Positions 1-10,309 of a DNA stretch of 64,000 nucleotides are shown here, one piece after another. Positions within the stretch are counted from its first letter, which is position 1, and each line of letters opens with the position of its first letter. This DNA is from an uncultured Prevotella sp. (GTDB lineage: Bacteria > Bacteroidota > Bacteroidia > Bacteroidales > Bacteroidaceae). The translations under genes were made by a program, and so were the position numbers. Location: positions 98,199 to 162,198 of the forward strand of contig CAMJDL010000001.1 in assembly GCA_946404405.1 (NCBI GenBank), in the 5' to 3' direction. The notes below the pieces were generated by a model. It ran no database searches and was not told the DNA's origin. It was given only the letters and a program-made list of their open reading frames with translations.

Positions 1-900
1 AGCAGTATGGTGTTGGGTACGGCTAACGGAACGCTCACACTGAGGAGCGGCCAGATGCTAAAAAGCACATTTCAGCCACCAATCGTATTCGACTGTGAAA
101 AAGAAGTTCACCTGTCATCTGACGAACGCGACTTTACAATCCGCTTTGCTGCACTCGACTATAACAAAAACGAGGAAATCATCTATGCCTATCGCATGGA
201 GGGTATCGATAGTGAGTGGCGCTATACACGTCAGAACGAGTTGAACTATGCCAGTCTGGCACCTGGTACATATATCCTTCACATCAAGTCGACCAATGGC
301 GACGGTGTGTGGACAGATAATGAGACGACCATCACCCTGCACCGTGCCGCCAGTTTCCATGAGACGCCATGGGCATGGATGCTGTATGGCGGACTTGCAG
401 CCCTGCTACTAATAATAGTAGTATCTACTGTCCGCTATATTCGAATGCTGAAACGCGAGTTGAAAGATGTCCAGCTGACCAGCAAGGAACAAATTGAGGT
501 ATTGGGAGCACGACTGAAAGAGCTGTTGCCTATCACCGAAAATGTTAAGGAGATTCATGAGGAAGCAGCCGAACAACTTACTGCCGACGACCGCCAGTTT
601 GCCGAACGACTCAAGAAGTTTGTAGAGGGCAATCTTAATAATGCCGATCTCTCGGTTCAAGACATGGCCAGTGAGATGAATGTGAGCCGCACGGTGCTTT
701 TCGTCCGTATGAAGCGTATCTTCGACAGCTCCCCCCATAACTATCTGCTGAATACCCGCATCACATTCGCCAAGAAGCTTCTTCTGGAACCAAGCGCACG
801 TGTTTCAGATGTCGCTTATCGCTGCGGATTCTCCGACCCGAAGTATTTCAGCCGTTGCTTCAAAAAACTAACAGGTAGTCTGCCCAAGGACTATGCATAA
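1..900 (+). CDS. C-terminal part of a Y_Y_Y-domain / TM / AraC-HTH membrane-tethered transcriptional regulator (truncated by window start)
   Basis: Y_Y_Y-like segment (YRMEGIDSEWRYTRQNELNYASLAPGTYILHIKSTNGDGVWTDNETTITL), TM helix, then AraC HTH (VSDVAYRCGFSDPKYFSRCFKKLTGSLPKDY); no HisKA/HATPase/REC between TM and HTH. Confidence 0.85.
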   Translation, partial: SSMVLGTANGTLTLRSGQMLKSTFQPPIVFDCEKEVHLSSDERDFTIRFAALDYNKNEEIIYAYRMEGIDSEWRYTRQNELNYASLAPGTYILHIKSTNGDGVWTDNETTITLHRAASFHETPWAWMLYGGLAALLLIIVVSTVRYIRMLKRELKDVQLTSKEQIEVLGARLKELLPITENVKEIHEEAAEQLTADDRQFAERLKKFVEGNLNNADLSVQDMASEMNVSRTVLFVRMKRIFDSSPHNYLLNTRITFAKKLLLEPSARVSDVAYRCGFSDPKYFSRCFKKLTGSLPKDYA

Positions 901-918
901 AGATGTCGTCTAAATAGC

Positions 919-946
919 AAAAAAGAGGGTTGTCACCCTCTTTTTT
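919..946. terminator. Bidirectional intrinsic terminator between convergent genes
   Basis: AAAAAAGAGGGT-tgtc-ACCCTCTTTTTT. Confidence 0.85.
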
Positions 947-984
947 GTTGTTATCCAAATTTTATCAATCTATTTTACTACTAA

Positions 985-3900
985 CTAATTATTTACGATT
1001 TTCTTGGAAATAACTCGGCCATCTACAGTTTGCATACTTACAATATTCAGCCCTTTTGTCGGTGTTTGGAGCCTGATGCCCTGCATATTATAGATGGCAG
1101 TTGCCGATTCTTTACTCTTTACTCTGTATTCTTCATTTATCCCCGTCGTTGTGCTGACAGTTGAGGGCTGGCTCAGGCTGCCATATTCGTTGACAGCCTT
1201 GACGGTGTACTGAGCACTCTTACCATCAGTAGTGAACGAGTTCTCCTTTGTGAAGCCTACGACCTGATTATTCTCATCGATGATGATGTAGCAGATGGCA
1301 TAGTCGGAAGCGGTCCATGAGAGCGTGCGGTCGACCTCACTGTATTTCAAGTTGGCAGGAGCATCAACAGGCTCGAAGAACTTGCGGGGATTCCAGTCGT
1401 CATTACCAGAGGTGACGGCCTCGTAAGTGTAGCGGGCAGCCTCTTCGGCACTGAGCACGGCCTGACGGGTTACGGGACTCGTCTCACCGGCAGCCAGTTT
1501 GTCTTCATCAACCTTATAGGTGGTGCGGCGATTGTTCAGGTCAACGGGATTGCCGTCGGCATCCATTGTATTGTATTCGGCAAAGAGTTTTGGTGCGATA
1601 TGCCACTCGCTCCATCCCTCGGCAGCCAGCGTGGTCTTTAGCGTGGTATTGATCCACACGGCCTGCGGCTGGTTCTGCCAGGCACGCCCCAGTTTGTTGC
1701 TACCACCCTTGCCCTCAATGGTATTGTTGACCATGACATAGCCCCACGGTGTGCCTGCAGGATGGCTGGGCGCCACGATGACGCTACCCTCGCGGGCCAG
1801 ACGGAAGGTTGAGTTCTCGATGTAGTTGTTGCCGGCGCCGTAGTAGAAGTCGACAGCACCCTCGATGAGACAGTTGTTGACATACTGGCGGACGGTTGTA
1901 CTGCGTACATCGGTGTACCAAGTATCCTGATAGGAGCGGAATTGGCAGTTATAGAAAGCCTGGCGGTCGTTGCGGCTGCTCATGGCCAGTCCCATCGGGC
2001 CTGCCTGACGCTCCACGCCATAGCTATCGATATAGGAAATGTTCTCGGTATAGAAGTCGGCACTATTCACCTGGACCACGCCCTGCTTGCCGTAGGTTTT
2101 CGACTGGGGGTTGTTGGTAGAGTATTCCCAGCCGATGTCCGACGAACTGCCGTTGTTGATCCAATAGCTGATGATCGTCTTCTCTTTGTCCTGACCGATG
2201 AGGTGGATAAAAGGTTTGTTTTCAGGGATGGTTACCAGTTCCTCGTACTGACCATTCTTGACGAAGATGAGCCAAGGAACGATACGGTTCGTGGGAGCCT
2301 TGTCGATAGCCTCTTGTACGGTCTTATAGTCGCCACTGCCGTCCTGGGCCACCACAGCGTCAAACAGCTTGGCGGCAGGTGTGGGGCGTTCCATGACGGT
2401 AAAGGTAATGTTGTGGGCAGGGAAGGCGTTGCCGCTGAGGTCGGTGATGGCATTATCGCCGATGCTGAGTGTATATTGCTGACCGTACTGTAGTCCGTGG
2501 TAGGCGTAGGTGACGCTCTTGCTACCAAAGGATCCAGTGAGTGTCTCGCCGTTGAGAACGACGCTGCCTGTACCGGCCTTTACACGCTCATTGAAGCTGA
2601 GCACGATGTTGCCGTGTGCCGAGGCACCTATGCTGCCATCAGCGGGTGAACTGCTGACAAGCTGCGGAGCGTCCTTATCGTCTACAGCATTCTGGTCGGC
2701 CAGAACGATGACGTCGGCCAAATAGAAACCTTCCGTACCCGAGTGGTTGCCACCATCGAAGAAGTCACTGGTCTCGTCCTCTATCCAGCGGATATACACC
2801 ATGCCGTCGATGTCCTTCGTATTGAGTTCATAGTCGAAGTCAACCCAGTCGCTGTTGGGATTCTCCGTCAAGGTCAACGTCTTAATGGTCTCGAAACCCT
2901 CGGTAGCACTGGTGGTCGAGAGTTGCATCAACTGACGTTGGCGCACGCAGCTATTATTAGCAGCCACCAGACTATGAATCCTAATCTTGTCGTAGTCTTT
3001 CACGCTGAACGAGGCCACAAAGGCACGGGGTATCTGTTCCGACTTGCTCCAGTCGGTGTAGCGGCGGGCAGCCCATAGCTCCCTGCTGCCAAACGAGGCC
3101 TTGCCACCGCCCCAGTTGGTACTGGCGCAGTTGGGACCCTGATAGAACTGCATCACACCCGTATTGTCGGTGGCGAAGGCATAGTCGGCCTGTCGGTTGC
3201 CACGTGCCGAGTTCTTGTCGTTATTGAAGTCCCAAGCCACGATGAAGGGAATCACGTCAAATGAAGCCGTCACCTCCATGTTATCGTTGACGGTGACGAC
3301 ACGGCTCAGCTCAGCGCTGTTGTCCTCCCAAGTTAGGAAGTTGGTCACCATATTAGGTACCACGGTCAGCGTCACCTCCGTACCAGCATCGTACTTGCCG
3401 TTGATAGGTTCGGGCGACAATGTGATCTCACCCCACTTACTACCGTCGCCAGCCTTGTTGACTGTCAGTGTATAAGTTTCTACGGTGCTGAAGACAGCGG
3501 TAACTGTTGTGTTGGCGGTGATGGTAGCGGTATAAGTGGGTGTGGTGGCCAATGTCTTACCGCCAGCATCCTGCCATTCCTTGACCTTATAGCCCGACAT
3601 GCCCTGGGTGCTGAAGTTCACCTCTGTGCCACTAACGACAGCATCGCCTACGGGCGACATCATTATGTAGCCGGCATCCGATGGTGTGGCTGTGGTGGTG
3701 AGCGTATAGACAGCATCGCTGCCCAGTGTCTCGCCAGTCACCTTGAAACTATTCAGGTACATGTCGCCCGTAGCGCCTGCATCATAGCCGATGACGGCAC
3801 GTACTCGGACAGACGGCTGATTGTCGACAGCCAGAGCAGCCTTCGTCTCGTTGAAGTTGCTCCAACTGCTGCCCGTACTGTTCAGTGTGCTGGAGGGCAT

Positions 3901-4407
3901 CCATGTGGTGCCCCCATCGGTAGACACCAACACATAGACCGGAAGTGTCCGGCTGTTATTGCCCGACATGCGGCATGAGAACTGTAGATTCTTGTAACCC
4001 GCAGCCGACAGCTCCACCTCAGCATAGTTGTAGTGCTGGGCGGCATAGGTCAGGTTACTGATAACCTGTGGCGAAGCGGTGTACATGCGCAGCGCACCAT
4101 TGTTATAGTTAGAGATGTACCACTTTTTATTGCCGTCAGAAGAGAAAATGGTCAGCGTACCTGTCGTGACCGTTCCTGACGTGGGATAGAAGAAGGGCTG
4201 CTGAGCCGAGAAGCTGTATTCCATGTTTTGCTTGGCTTCTGCCGATGCCGTGTAGTACGTCTTGTTGCCGTCAGCCGATGTCTGGGTGTACTTCATATCG
4301 TTTGTAAAGTCCCAGGCGGCCAGCGTTATGGGTTCGGCCTGTGCCGTCTGAAGGCTGCCTGCCACAGCGAGGGCAGCCATGATGGTTTTGAATAATCCTT
4401 GTTTCAT
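985..4407 (-). CDS. Secreted multidomain pectinesterase (CE8)
   Basis: Signal peptide at MKQGLFKTIMAALAVAGSLQTAQA (start 4407, not 4497); CE8 motifs VVAQDGSGDYKTVQEAIDKAP, YQDTWYTD, GAVDFYYGAG, LGRAWQN; C-terminal tag IYNMQGIRLQTPTKGLNIV. Confidence 0.9.
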   Translation of the reverse strand: MKQGLFKTIMAALAVAGSLQTAQAEPITLAAWDFTNDMKYTQTSADGNKTYYTASAEAKQNMEYSFSAQQPFFYPTSGTVTTGTLTIFSSDGNKKWYISNYNNGALRMYTASPQVISNLTYAAQHYNYAEVELSAAGYKNLQFSCRMSGNNSRTLPVYVLVSTDGGTTWMPSSTLNSTGSSWSNFNETKAALAVDNQPSVRVRAVIGYDAGATGDMYLNSFKVTGETLGSDAVYTLTTTATPSDAGYIMMSPVGDAVVSGTEVNFSTQGMSGYKVKEWQDAGGKTLATTPTYTATITANTTVTAVFSTVETYTLTVNKAGDGSKWGEITLSPEPINGKYDAGTEVTLTVVPNMVTNFLTWEDNSAELSRVVTVNDNMEVTASFDVIPFIVAWDFNNDKNSARGNRQADYAFATDNTGVMQFYQGPNCASTNWGGGKASFGSRELWAARRYTDWSKSEQIPRAFVASFSVKDYDKIRIHSLVAANNSCVRQRQLMQLSTTSATEGFETIKTLTLTENPNSDWVDFDYELNTKDIDGMVYIRWIEDETSDFFDGGNHSGTEGFYLADVIVLADQNAVDDKDAPQLVSSSPADGSIGASAHGNIVLSFNERVKAGTGSVVLNGETLTGSFGSKSVTYAYHGLQYGQQYTLSIGDNAITDLSGNAFPAHNITFTVMERPTPAAKLFDAVVAQDGSGDYKTVQEAIDKAPTNRIVPWLIFVKNGQYEELVTIPENKPFIHLIGQDKEKTIISYWINNGSSSDIGWEYSTNNPQSKTYGKQGVVQVNSADFYTENISYIDSYGVERQAGPMGLAMSSRNDRQAFYNCQFRSYQDTWYTDVRSTTVRQYVNNCLIEGAVDFYYGAGNNYIENSTFRLAREGSVIVAPSHPAGTPWGYVMVNNTIEGKGGSNKLGRAWQNQPQAVWINTTLKTTLAAEGWSEWHIAPKLFAEYNTMDADGNPVDLNNRRTTYKVDEDKLAAGETSPVTRQAVLSAEEAARYTYEAVTSGNDDWNPRKFFEPVDAPANLKYSEVDRTLSWTASDYAICYIIIDENNQVVGFTKENSFTTDGKSAQYTVKAVNEYGSLSQPSTVSTTTGINEEYRVKSKESATAIYNMQGIRLQTPTKGLNIVSMQTVDGRVISKKIVNN

Positions 4408-4435
4408 CGTTTCTAAGTTTATTTTCTGATAAATT

Positions 4436-4484
4436 TGAGCTTTGCTCGAGCTCGTTCCCGTTCGGAAGAACTCGAGCAAGCTCA
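4436..4484. repeat. Long imperfect palindrome in the intergenic gap between GH95 and CE8 genes
   Basis: TGAGCTTTGCTCGAG (4436-4450) ... CTCGAGCAAGCTCA (4471-4484), nested GTTC/GAAC in loop. Confidence 0.8.
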
Positions 4485-4493
4485 GTTCTTCTC

Positions 4494-7400
4494 TCATTTA
4501 ATCACGACCTTCTGTCTGTTGACGATGACCAGTCCACGGTAGTTGTCGCTGACTTGTCGGCCATCCAAGGTATATGCTATCTGTGAACTGGTAAACTGCT
4601 GGTCGGGCTGTTGGATGGTGATGATGGCAGAAGTCTCATCGCGGTCTATGAGTTCTATCTCTTGACCTGCCGTAGTGGGAATATCATAAAGATAGGTAGT
4701 GGATAAAGTGGTGGCAGGAATCTTCGAGGGATTGGCCACAATAGGATCGGGCATCACGTAGGGCTGCATCAGTGCGTTGCTGTTGTTGCCAGTGGCATCG
4801 GTAAGGGCTGCACCGTCGGCATGTTTTAGCGGGGTATTGCTACGCAGGCGCAGATTGCCACCGATGGTCGACTTTACTTTCAGCGATACCACTTTGCCGT
4901 TTTTCCAGACAAGGTCGGTCACCTCGAAGCCTCCACGGGCACGAAGACCTTTCACCTTGCCATCAGCCCAGATGCCGGGTAGGGCGGGTAGGACGTGCAC
5001 GAAACCGGCATGACTCTGCAACAGCATCTCGGCGATTCCGGCACAGCAGCCGAAGTTACCGTCAATCTGGAACGGAGCATGGGCATCGAACATATTGGCG
5101 TAGGTGCCGCCGTCGGCATCGTTCATGGTGGCATTTGGGTCCATCAGACGCAGTTGGTTCTTGATGATCGTAAGCGCATGGTCGCCATCAAGCATACGAG
5201 CCCACTGACATACCTTCCAACCCATTGACCAGCCACGGGCAGCATCGCCACGGCCTACGAGCGATTTGTGTACGGCCTGATAGACGGTGGGGTTGACGTA
5301 TGGCGATACCTGGTTGCCTGGATAGGCTCCCCAGAGGTGTGACAGGTGACGATGTGAGTTGTTCTCCTTGTCCCAGTCTTCCTGCCACTCCTGTATCTGG
5401 CCGTACTTGCCAATCTTGTAGGGAGTGAGCTGAGCCTTCAAGGCATCCAAATCATTGGCAAAGTCTGCATCAGTTTCGAGAATACGTGCAGCTTCAGCCG
5501 TATTCTTCAGCACGTCATAGACCATCTGGTTATCCATAGCTACACCACCGAAGAGGGCACAGTTCTGGTTCTTGCCGTTATCATCGGTATAGGAGCCGAT
5601 ACCAGGATGGTTCTCAGGAGAGTTGGAAGGACACACTACCATGTAGCCCGTATTCGGGTCCTTCACCAGGAAATCTTGGAAAAACTGGGCGCAGCCTTTC
5701 AGTACGGGGTAGATATCGGCCAGATACTGGCGGTTGCCGCTGAACAGGTATTTCTCCCAAAGGTGTGAGCAGAACCATGCATTACACGTAGGCCATACAC
5801 CTACGGAACCGTTATCTACGGCACCAGTAGTACGCCAAAGGTCGGTGTTGTGGTGCAGTGTCCAGCCACGGGCACCATACATCTTCTCAGCTGTCTCAGC
5901 ACCTGTTACACTGACATCCTTTACCATCTGGACAAACGGGTCGTGACATTCTTCGAGGTTCGTTACTTCTGCAGGCCAATAGTTCATCTCAACATTGATG
6001 TTCGACGTGTACTTGGAGTCCCACGCCGGATACTGGCGAGCATTGGGGTTCCAGATACCCTGCAAATTGGCAGGCTGTGTTCCTGGTTGGCTCGACGAGA
6101 TGAGCAGGTAGCGACCAAACTGGAAATAGTTGGCAATGAGACCAGGGTCGTTGCCGCCGACGGAACGGAACTCTTTTATACGCGTCTCCGTGTCCTTTTG
6201 CTCCCGTTCGCTGTTCGTACCAAGTTCGAGGCTGACACGATTGAACTGCTCCTGGTATTTCGCAGTGTGTTCGGCGAGCGTAGTGGCATAATCCTTCTGC
6301 TTGTCAAGATAGGTGGTCATATATCCCAATGCCTTGGCCTCGGCATTGGCACTGATGTCGTCGTAGTTGACAAAGTTGGTGGCCGACGAGATAATGATGG
6401 TGGCCACCGTGGCATCGCTGACCTCAATAGTGGGAGTCTGCATGTTTCCTGCCACGATGCCCCATGTCTGTACATTCTGCTTTGTGGTATTAGTCTGCGT
6501 ACCACCCTCGTTCATCACCTTGATGAATGTATAGCACTGCAGCTTGTTGGCGACGTTCTCCGACTGGTCGCGGGCAGGGATGAGTGAGGCTTCAATCATG
6601 CCGTCAGCCGTTATCTTGTTGATGCCCAGTTTCTCCATATTCGTCTTCGCAGGAGCGGCAAAGCAGACGTTGAAGTTCAGCTTACCTGGCTCTGAGGCCT
6701 CAATGCGCATTACGGTGACATTGTCCTCGAAGGATGTAAAGACGGTGCGGGTATAGGTAACACCATCCACAACATAGGTGGTCATGGCGGTGGCATTGTT
6801 CATATCGAGTGAGCGGACGTAACCCTGAGCATCGTTGGCACCAGTGGTTTGGCCTGCTTCCTCATCGTCATAGCGGTGGCCGGGGAAGCCCACCAGCACA
6901 CAACCAGCAGCCTGATACTGGGCTCCGTGAGAAGTTTGCGACATCCAGTTAGGAATGGCCAGTTTCTGTGCTGCGGCATAGTCCTTGTTAAAGATATACT
7001 GCTGCACCTGCTGGAGCACCGACTTTGCGTTGGCGTTATAGTTGCGGTTGGGCGACTGTCCCCAAAAAGTATCCTCATTCAATTGTAGCGTGTCCTTGGC
7101 TACACCTCCGCTGACCATAACACCTAAGCGTCCGTTACCTAATGGTAGTGCCTCTTCCCAGTAGGTGGCAGGGCGGTGGTACCATAGGCGGTTATGACTG
7201 TCGAGAACAGGCGGTGGAACAGGACGTGTATCGCCAGTGGTAAATGTGATGCTAATAGTTTCTGTATATACGTTACCTGCCAAATCGGTCAATACATTGG
7301 CGGGCAATGTTAGGGTGTACGAGGTGGTGAGGTCAAGGTCAGCGTATGTAAACGACACCTTATTTATATTAATGACGGGTGCAATAGTCTGACCAGTACC

Positions 7401-8231
7401 CGTGGCGTTATTCGTTAGTGTGGCCGTTGTACCATCTTTAACCTTGACGCCTTCATTAAACAACATGATGATCTTACCCGACGGCAGCACGCCCATAGCA
7501 CCATTTTGAGGCGTGATACTCTCAAGCTTCGGCGCCTGCGTGTCTTCGGCCAGGATATTCAGGTATTTTAGGTTGTAGTTGCTGGTCTTTGTGGCACTTT
7601 GTATGAGCATGCGCACAATGAGCAGATCCTTATCGTCAGCCTGCAGGTCGTAGTTGGCATCGACCCAAGTGTTCCAGTGAGCACCAGCAGTGTAGTCGTT
7701 GAGCACCGTCCATGTCTGGCCACCATCAACAGAATATACCACACCGAATTTTGTTGCCGAACTGGAGCCATCGCCAATGGCGAAGTTCAGCTTCAGGTTG
7801 CTCAGCGATGTCGTTGGCATCGATACTTCAAAATACTGGTCGTGCTTCGAACCGTCAGTATAGTCGGCCTTGGCTGTAAACTTGTCGATGGAGGCAGTGT
7901 TTAGGCGCAGGTGATAGTTAGGAGCCGAACCACTGGTACATACCTGCCACTTGCCGTCGCTGGTGTGGACTGTCACCTTGCATTGTTCAGGTACCAATGC
8001 ACACTCGTTGGGCAGGAAATAGGGTTGCGTGGTCTTCCATGCCGTATTGGCTATGGCCGACCATCCAAGGTTGTTTGGTGTGTACGTCACCGTTGTGCCT
8101 TGTTTCTCGGCATCATAGCCGGTAGTAAATTCCCACTTGGCTACTGCCGTCTGACTGGCCATAGCCGTTTGCGAAAAAAGGAGTAGCATCAGTAGCATGC
8201 TCCATCCAAAAGTCTTTTTACTTGTTTTCAT
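4494..8231 (-). CDS. GH95-family glycoside hydrolase (alpha-L-fucosidase/alpha-L-galactosidase-like), secreted
   Basis: [97 protein letters not shown]-terminal tag [26 protein letters not shown]. Confidence 0.9.
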   Translation of the reverse strand: MKTSKKTFGWSMLLMLLLFSQTAMASQTAVAKWEFTTGYDAEKQGTTVTYTPNNLGWSAIANTAWKTTQPYFLPNECALVPEQCKVTVHTSDGKWQVCTSGSAPNYHLRLNTASIDKFTAKADYTDGSKHDQYFEVSMPTTSLSNLKLNFAIGDGSSSATKFGVVYSVDGGQTWTVLNDYTAGAHWNTWVDANYDLQADDKDLLIVRMLIQSATKTSNYNLKYLNILAEDTQAPKLESITPQNGAMGVLPSGKIIMLFNEGVKVKDGTTATLTNNATGTGQTIAPVININKVSFTYADLDLTTSYTLTLPANVLTDLAGNVYTETISITFTTGDTRPVPPPVLDSHNRLWYHRPATYWEEALPLGNGRLGVMVSGGVAKDTLQLNEDTFWGQSPNRNYNANAKSVLQQVQQYIFNKDYAAAQKLAIPNWMSQTSHGAQYQAAGCVLVGFPGHRYDDEEAGQTTGANDAQGYVRSLDMNNATAMTTYVVDGVTYTRTVFTSFEDNVTVMRIEASEPGKLNFNVCFAAPAKTNMEKLGINKITADGMIEASLIPARDQSENVANKLQCYTFIKVMNEGGTQTNTTKQNVQTWGIVAGNMQTPTIEVSDATVATIIISSATNFVNYDDISANAEAKALGYMTTYLDKQKDYATTLAEHTAKYQEQFNRVSLELGTNSEREQKDTETRIKEFRSVGGNDPGLIANYFQFGRYLLISSSQPGTQPANLQGIWNPNARQYPAWDSKYTSNINVEMNYWPAEVTNLEECHDPFVQMVKDVSVTGAETAEKMYGARGWTLHHNTDLWRTTGAVDNGSVGVWPTCNAWFCSHLWEKYLFSGNRQYLADIYPVLKGCAQFFQDFLVKDPNTGYMVVCPSNSPENHPGIGSYTDDNGKNQNCALFGGVAMDNQMVYDVLKNTAEAARILETDADFANDLDALKAQLTPYKIGKYGQIQEWQEDWDKENNSHRHLSHLWGAYPGNQVSPYVNPTVYQAVHKSLVGRGDAARGWSMGWKVCQWARMLDGDHALTIIKNQLRLMDPNATMNDADGGTYANMFDAHAPFQIDGNFGCCAGIAEMLLQSHAGFVHVLPALPGIWADGKVKGLRARGGFEVTDLVWKNGKVVSLKVKSTIGGNLRLRSNTPLKHADGAALTDATGNNSNALMQPYVMPDPIVANPSKIPATTLSTTYLYDIPTTAGQEIELIDRDETSAIITIQQPDQQFTSSQIAYTLDGRQVSDNYRGLVIVNRQKVVIK

Positions 8232-8557
8232 CTATCGTTTGTTAGTTCGTTATTTTTGCCGCAAAAGTATAAAGAACTAAAATTTATAAGGTGGACATTT
8301 GCACCAGAAAGGATAAAAAAGTCTGTCTATAGGCAGTTTAGTACGAAAATCCACCTTGTCAGGATGATTTTCATACCCCAAGAACTTTATATGATGACAT
8401 AGTACCTAAATTATTATTTACCTAATAACTACACACAAAAAAAGAAAAAAAGTATCTTAATATTTTTTTGTTCCATAAAAAAGTATTACCTTTGTATCGC
8501 AAGAAGCTACTTGAAATTCGAAAAATCAAGCATCATCAACACTAAGGAGGAATAGAC

Positions 8558-8758
8558 ATGCGGGATAATGTACTTTGGCGCAAACAAAGCCACATCATCA
8601 TGATGTTGGCTGATACGCTCAACATTGATGCAGAGCGGGCGTTGGACTTGTACTATTCTACCCAGACAGCACACCGACTGTCAGATGCCCGCTATGGTCT
8701 TCAGTTGATGAGCGACCAATATCTTTTAGATGACATCTTAAAAGAAATACGAAGGTAA
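8558..8758 (+). CDS. Small DUF3791-like protein (66 aa)
   Basis: RBS aaggagg at ~8543; TACCTTTG -7 box at 8487-8494; family resemblance from memory (ALDLYYSTQTAHRLSDARYGLQLMSDQYLLDDILKEI). Confidence 0.55.
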   Translation: MRDNVLWRKQSHIIMMLADTLNIDAERALDLYYSTQTAHRLSDARYGLQLMSDQYLLDDILKEIRR

Positions 8759-8858
8759 GCCTCTCCTATTTTCTCCCATTCTGCTGAATTCTGTACCTTG
8801 TAGAACGGATGGTCTTTTCCAAGAAATTGGTTCCGGTTCCGATTATCTATTTATTTTT

Positions 8859-8927
8859 TACACAGTAGGGTCGGTTCCGCTGTGTAATTCGCTTAGTACA
8901 CAGTAGGGTCGGTTCCGCTGTGTAATT
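8859..8927. repeat. Two tandem copies of an identical 31-nt hairpin repeat
   Basis: TACACAGTAGGGTCGGTTCCGCTGTGTAATT at 8859-8889 and 8897-8927; ACACAG/CTGTGT stem. Confidence 0.9.
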
Positions 8928-9360
8928 TTTCAAGAAAGCATATGAACGATAAAAAACCACCCCTTATGGGATGGCTTTTAAAATGGAGTAGTGTCGGTGA
9001 TGTCTTGCTCCGAAGCGGTGTCAATTAAGTCCTGCCTCTCGCGGGATTCTGCCCGGATAGCCAAAACAGATGTTCTGACGGTGCAAAGATAGGAATAAAT
9101 TCCGAAAGTTCCAAATATTTAACCAACTTTTTTAGAAAATGGTTCCGGTTCCTATTTTCTATAGTAACTTCGAAAATTATTTATTTCAATTTTAAGTATA
9201 ATCATAGGATGTAGTTCTCATTGATATAGTTAAACACTGTCATATAGACTTTTTTCTGGTCGCTCTCATCGATAGATGTATTTGTATCATATTCTTCGAA
9301 ATAACGGGTACATGGTATAATTTGGGCCAAATCGAACATCGATTCTTTTCGAAAAGTCAC

Positions 9361-9368
9361 TACCTTTG
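9361..9368 (+). promoter_or_regulatory. Bacteroidota -7 box (TAnnTTTG) upstream of AraC/fimbrial operon
   Basis: TACCTTTG, 30 nt upstream of ATG at 9398. Confidence 0.65.
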
Positions 9369-9397
9369 CACGCAAAAAGTAAAATAACGGAGAGAAA

Positions 9398-10309
9398 ATG
9401 AACATTTTATCACTCATACCACGTCACGGAAAGGACACATTACGTATCGGCGACAGCGACGAGCTGGTGGTCATGGAAAACTTCGGTGCACTGCCGAAGG
9501 GGCCACTCACAATGGACAGGCATGCCCTCGTCATCATCTGCACCGAAGGCATGGCACAGTTCGACTACAACGGGACCACCTACCAACTTCGTAAGAATGA
9601 CATGTTCATGCATATCATGCTACATAGCGTGGCAGATAACTTCATGGCCTCTGCTGACTTCAACTGCCGCCAGATCTGGTTCACGCGAAGCGAGACATGG
9701 AACGTAGATATGCAGGGCAAGAAGAGCCTCACCGACCTGGTCTATCTCAAGAATCACCCCAAGTTTACACTCACCGAGGCAGACGTTGATCTGCTTGACC
9801 GATATTTCCAGTTGCTATGTATGCGCATGCGCGACACATCGCCCATACTTTACCACGACCTGGTGCGCTCCCTGGTAGGCACTATGCTGCTTGAAATCCT
9901 CAGCATCGTGCGACGCAACGAACGCGAGGACAAAGAGGGTGAAGAAGGAAAATACGACACTCAAAACGCTCTCCACGGTAAACAGTTGGCTCATCTTTTT
10001 TTGCAGATAGTGGAGCAGAGCGACGGGCGCATCCGCCGTGTCGAGCAGTTTGCACGCCAACTCAACGTCACCCCCAAATATCTATCACGTCTGCTACGCG
10101 AGACCCTCGACCGCAAGCCCAGCGACATCATCAGCCTCTATACCGAGAAGGCTATTGAGTATCGTCTGCGCTTTACCGACATGACCATGCAGCAGATTGC
10201 CAATGACCTGAAATTTGCCAACCCCTCCTTCTTCGGCAAGTATGTGAAGGAGCACCTCGGCATGACACCCTTAGAATATCGCAATAAATACCTGAAAGTC
10301 GACAAATGA
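9398..10309 (+). CDS. AraC-family transcriptional regulator (cupin-like N-terminus)
   Basis: C-terminal HTH: RVEQFARQLNVTPKYLSRLLRETLDRKPSDIISLYTEKAIEYRLRFTDMTMQQIANDLKFANPSFFGKYVKEHLGMTPLEYR. Confidence 0.9.
   Translation: MNILSLIPRHGKDTLRIGDSDELVVMENFGALPKGPLTMDRHALVIICTEGMAQFDYNGTTYQLRKNDMFMHIMLHSVADNFMASADFNCRQIWFTRSETWNVDMQGKKSLTDLVYLKNHPKFTLTEADVDLLDRYFQLLCMRMRDTSPILYHDLVRSLVGTMLLEILSIVRRNEREDKEGEEGKYDTQNALHGKQLAHLFLQIVEQSDGRIRRVEQFARQLNVTPKYLSRLLRETLDRKPSDIISLYTEKAIEYRLRFTDMTMQQIANDLKFANPSFFGKYVKEHLGMTPLEYRNKYLKVDK

Noticed and set aside
4408-4497. N-terminal extension of the CE8 ORF ([19 protein letters not shown]...)
   Set aside because: Signal peptide begins at the internal Met (4407); the extension is read-through of the palindromic spacer.
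5850-6587. 245-aa plus-strand ORF inside GH95 gene
   Set aside because: Antisense shadow with no recognisable domain; GH95 reading frame is strong throughout.
8859-8927. Possible CRISPR mini-array
   Set aside because: Only two copies separated by 7 bp; no spacers of normal length and no cas genes.
9202-9417. 71-aa minus ORF upstream of AraC gene
   Set aside because: Overlaps the AraC promoter and RBS; the N-terminal part is promoter antisense. Some resemblance of its end to AraC-type linker sequence was noted but is too short to support a pseudogene.
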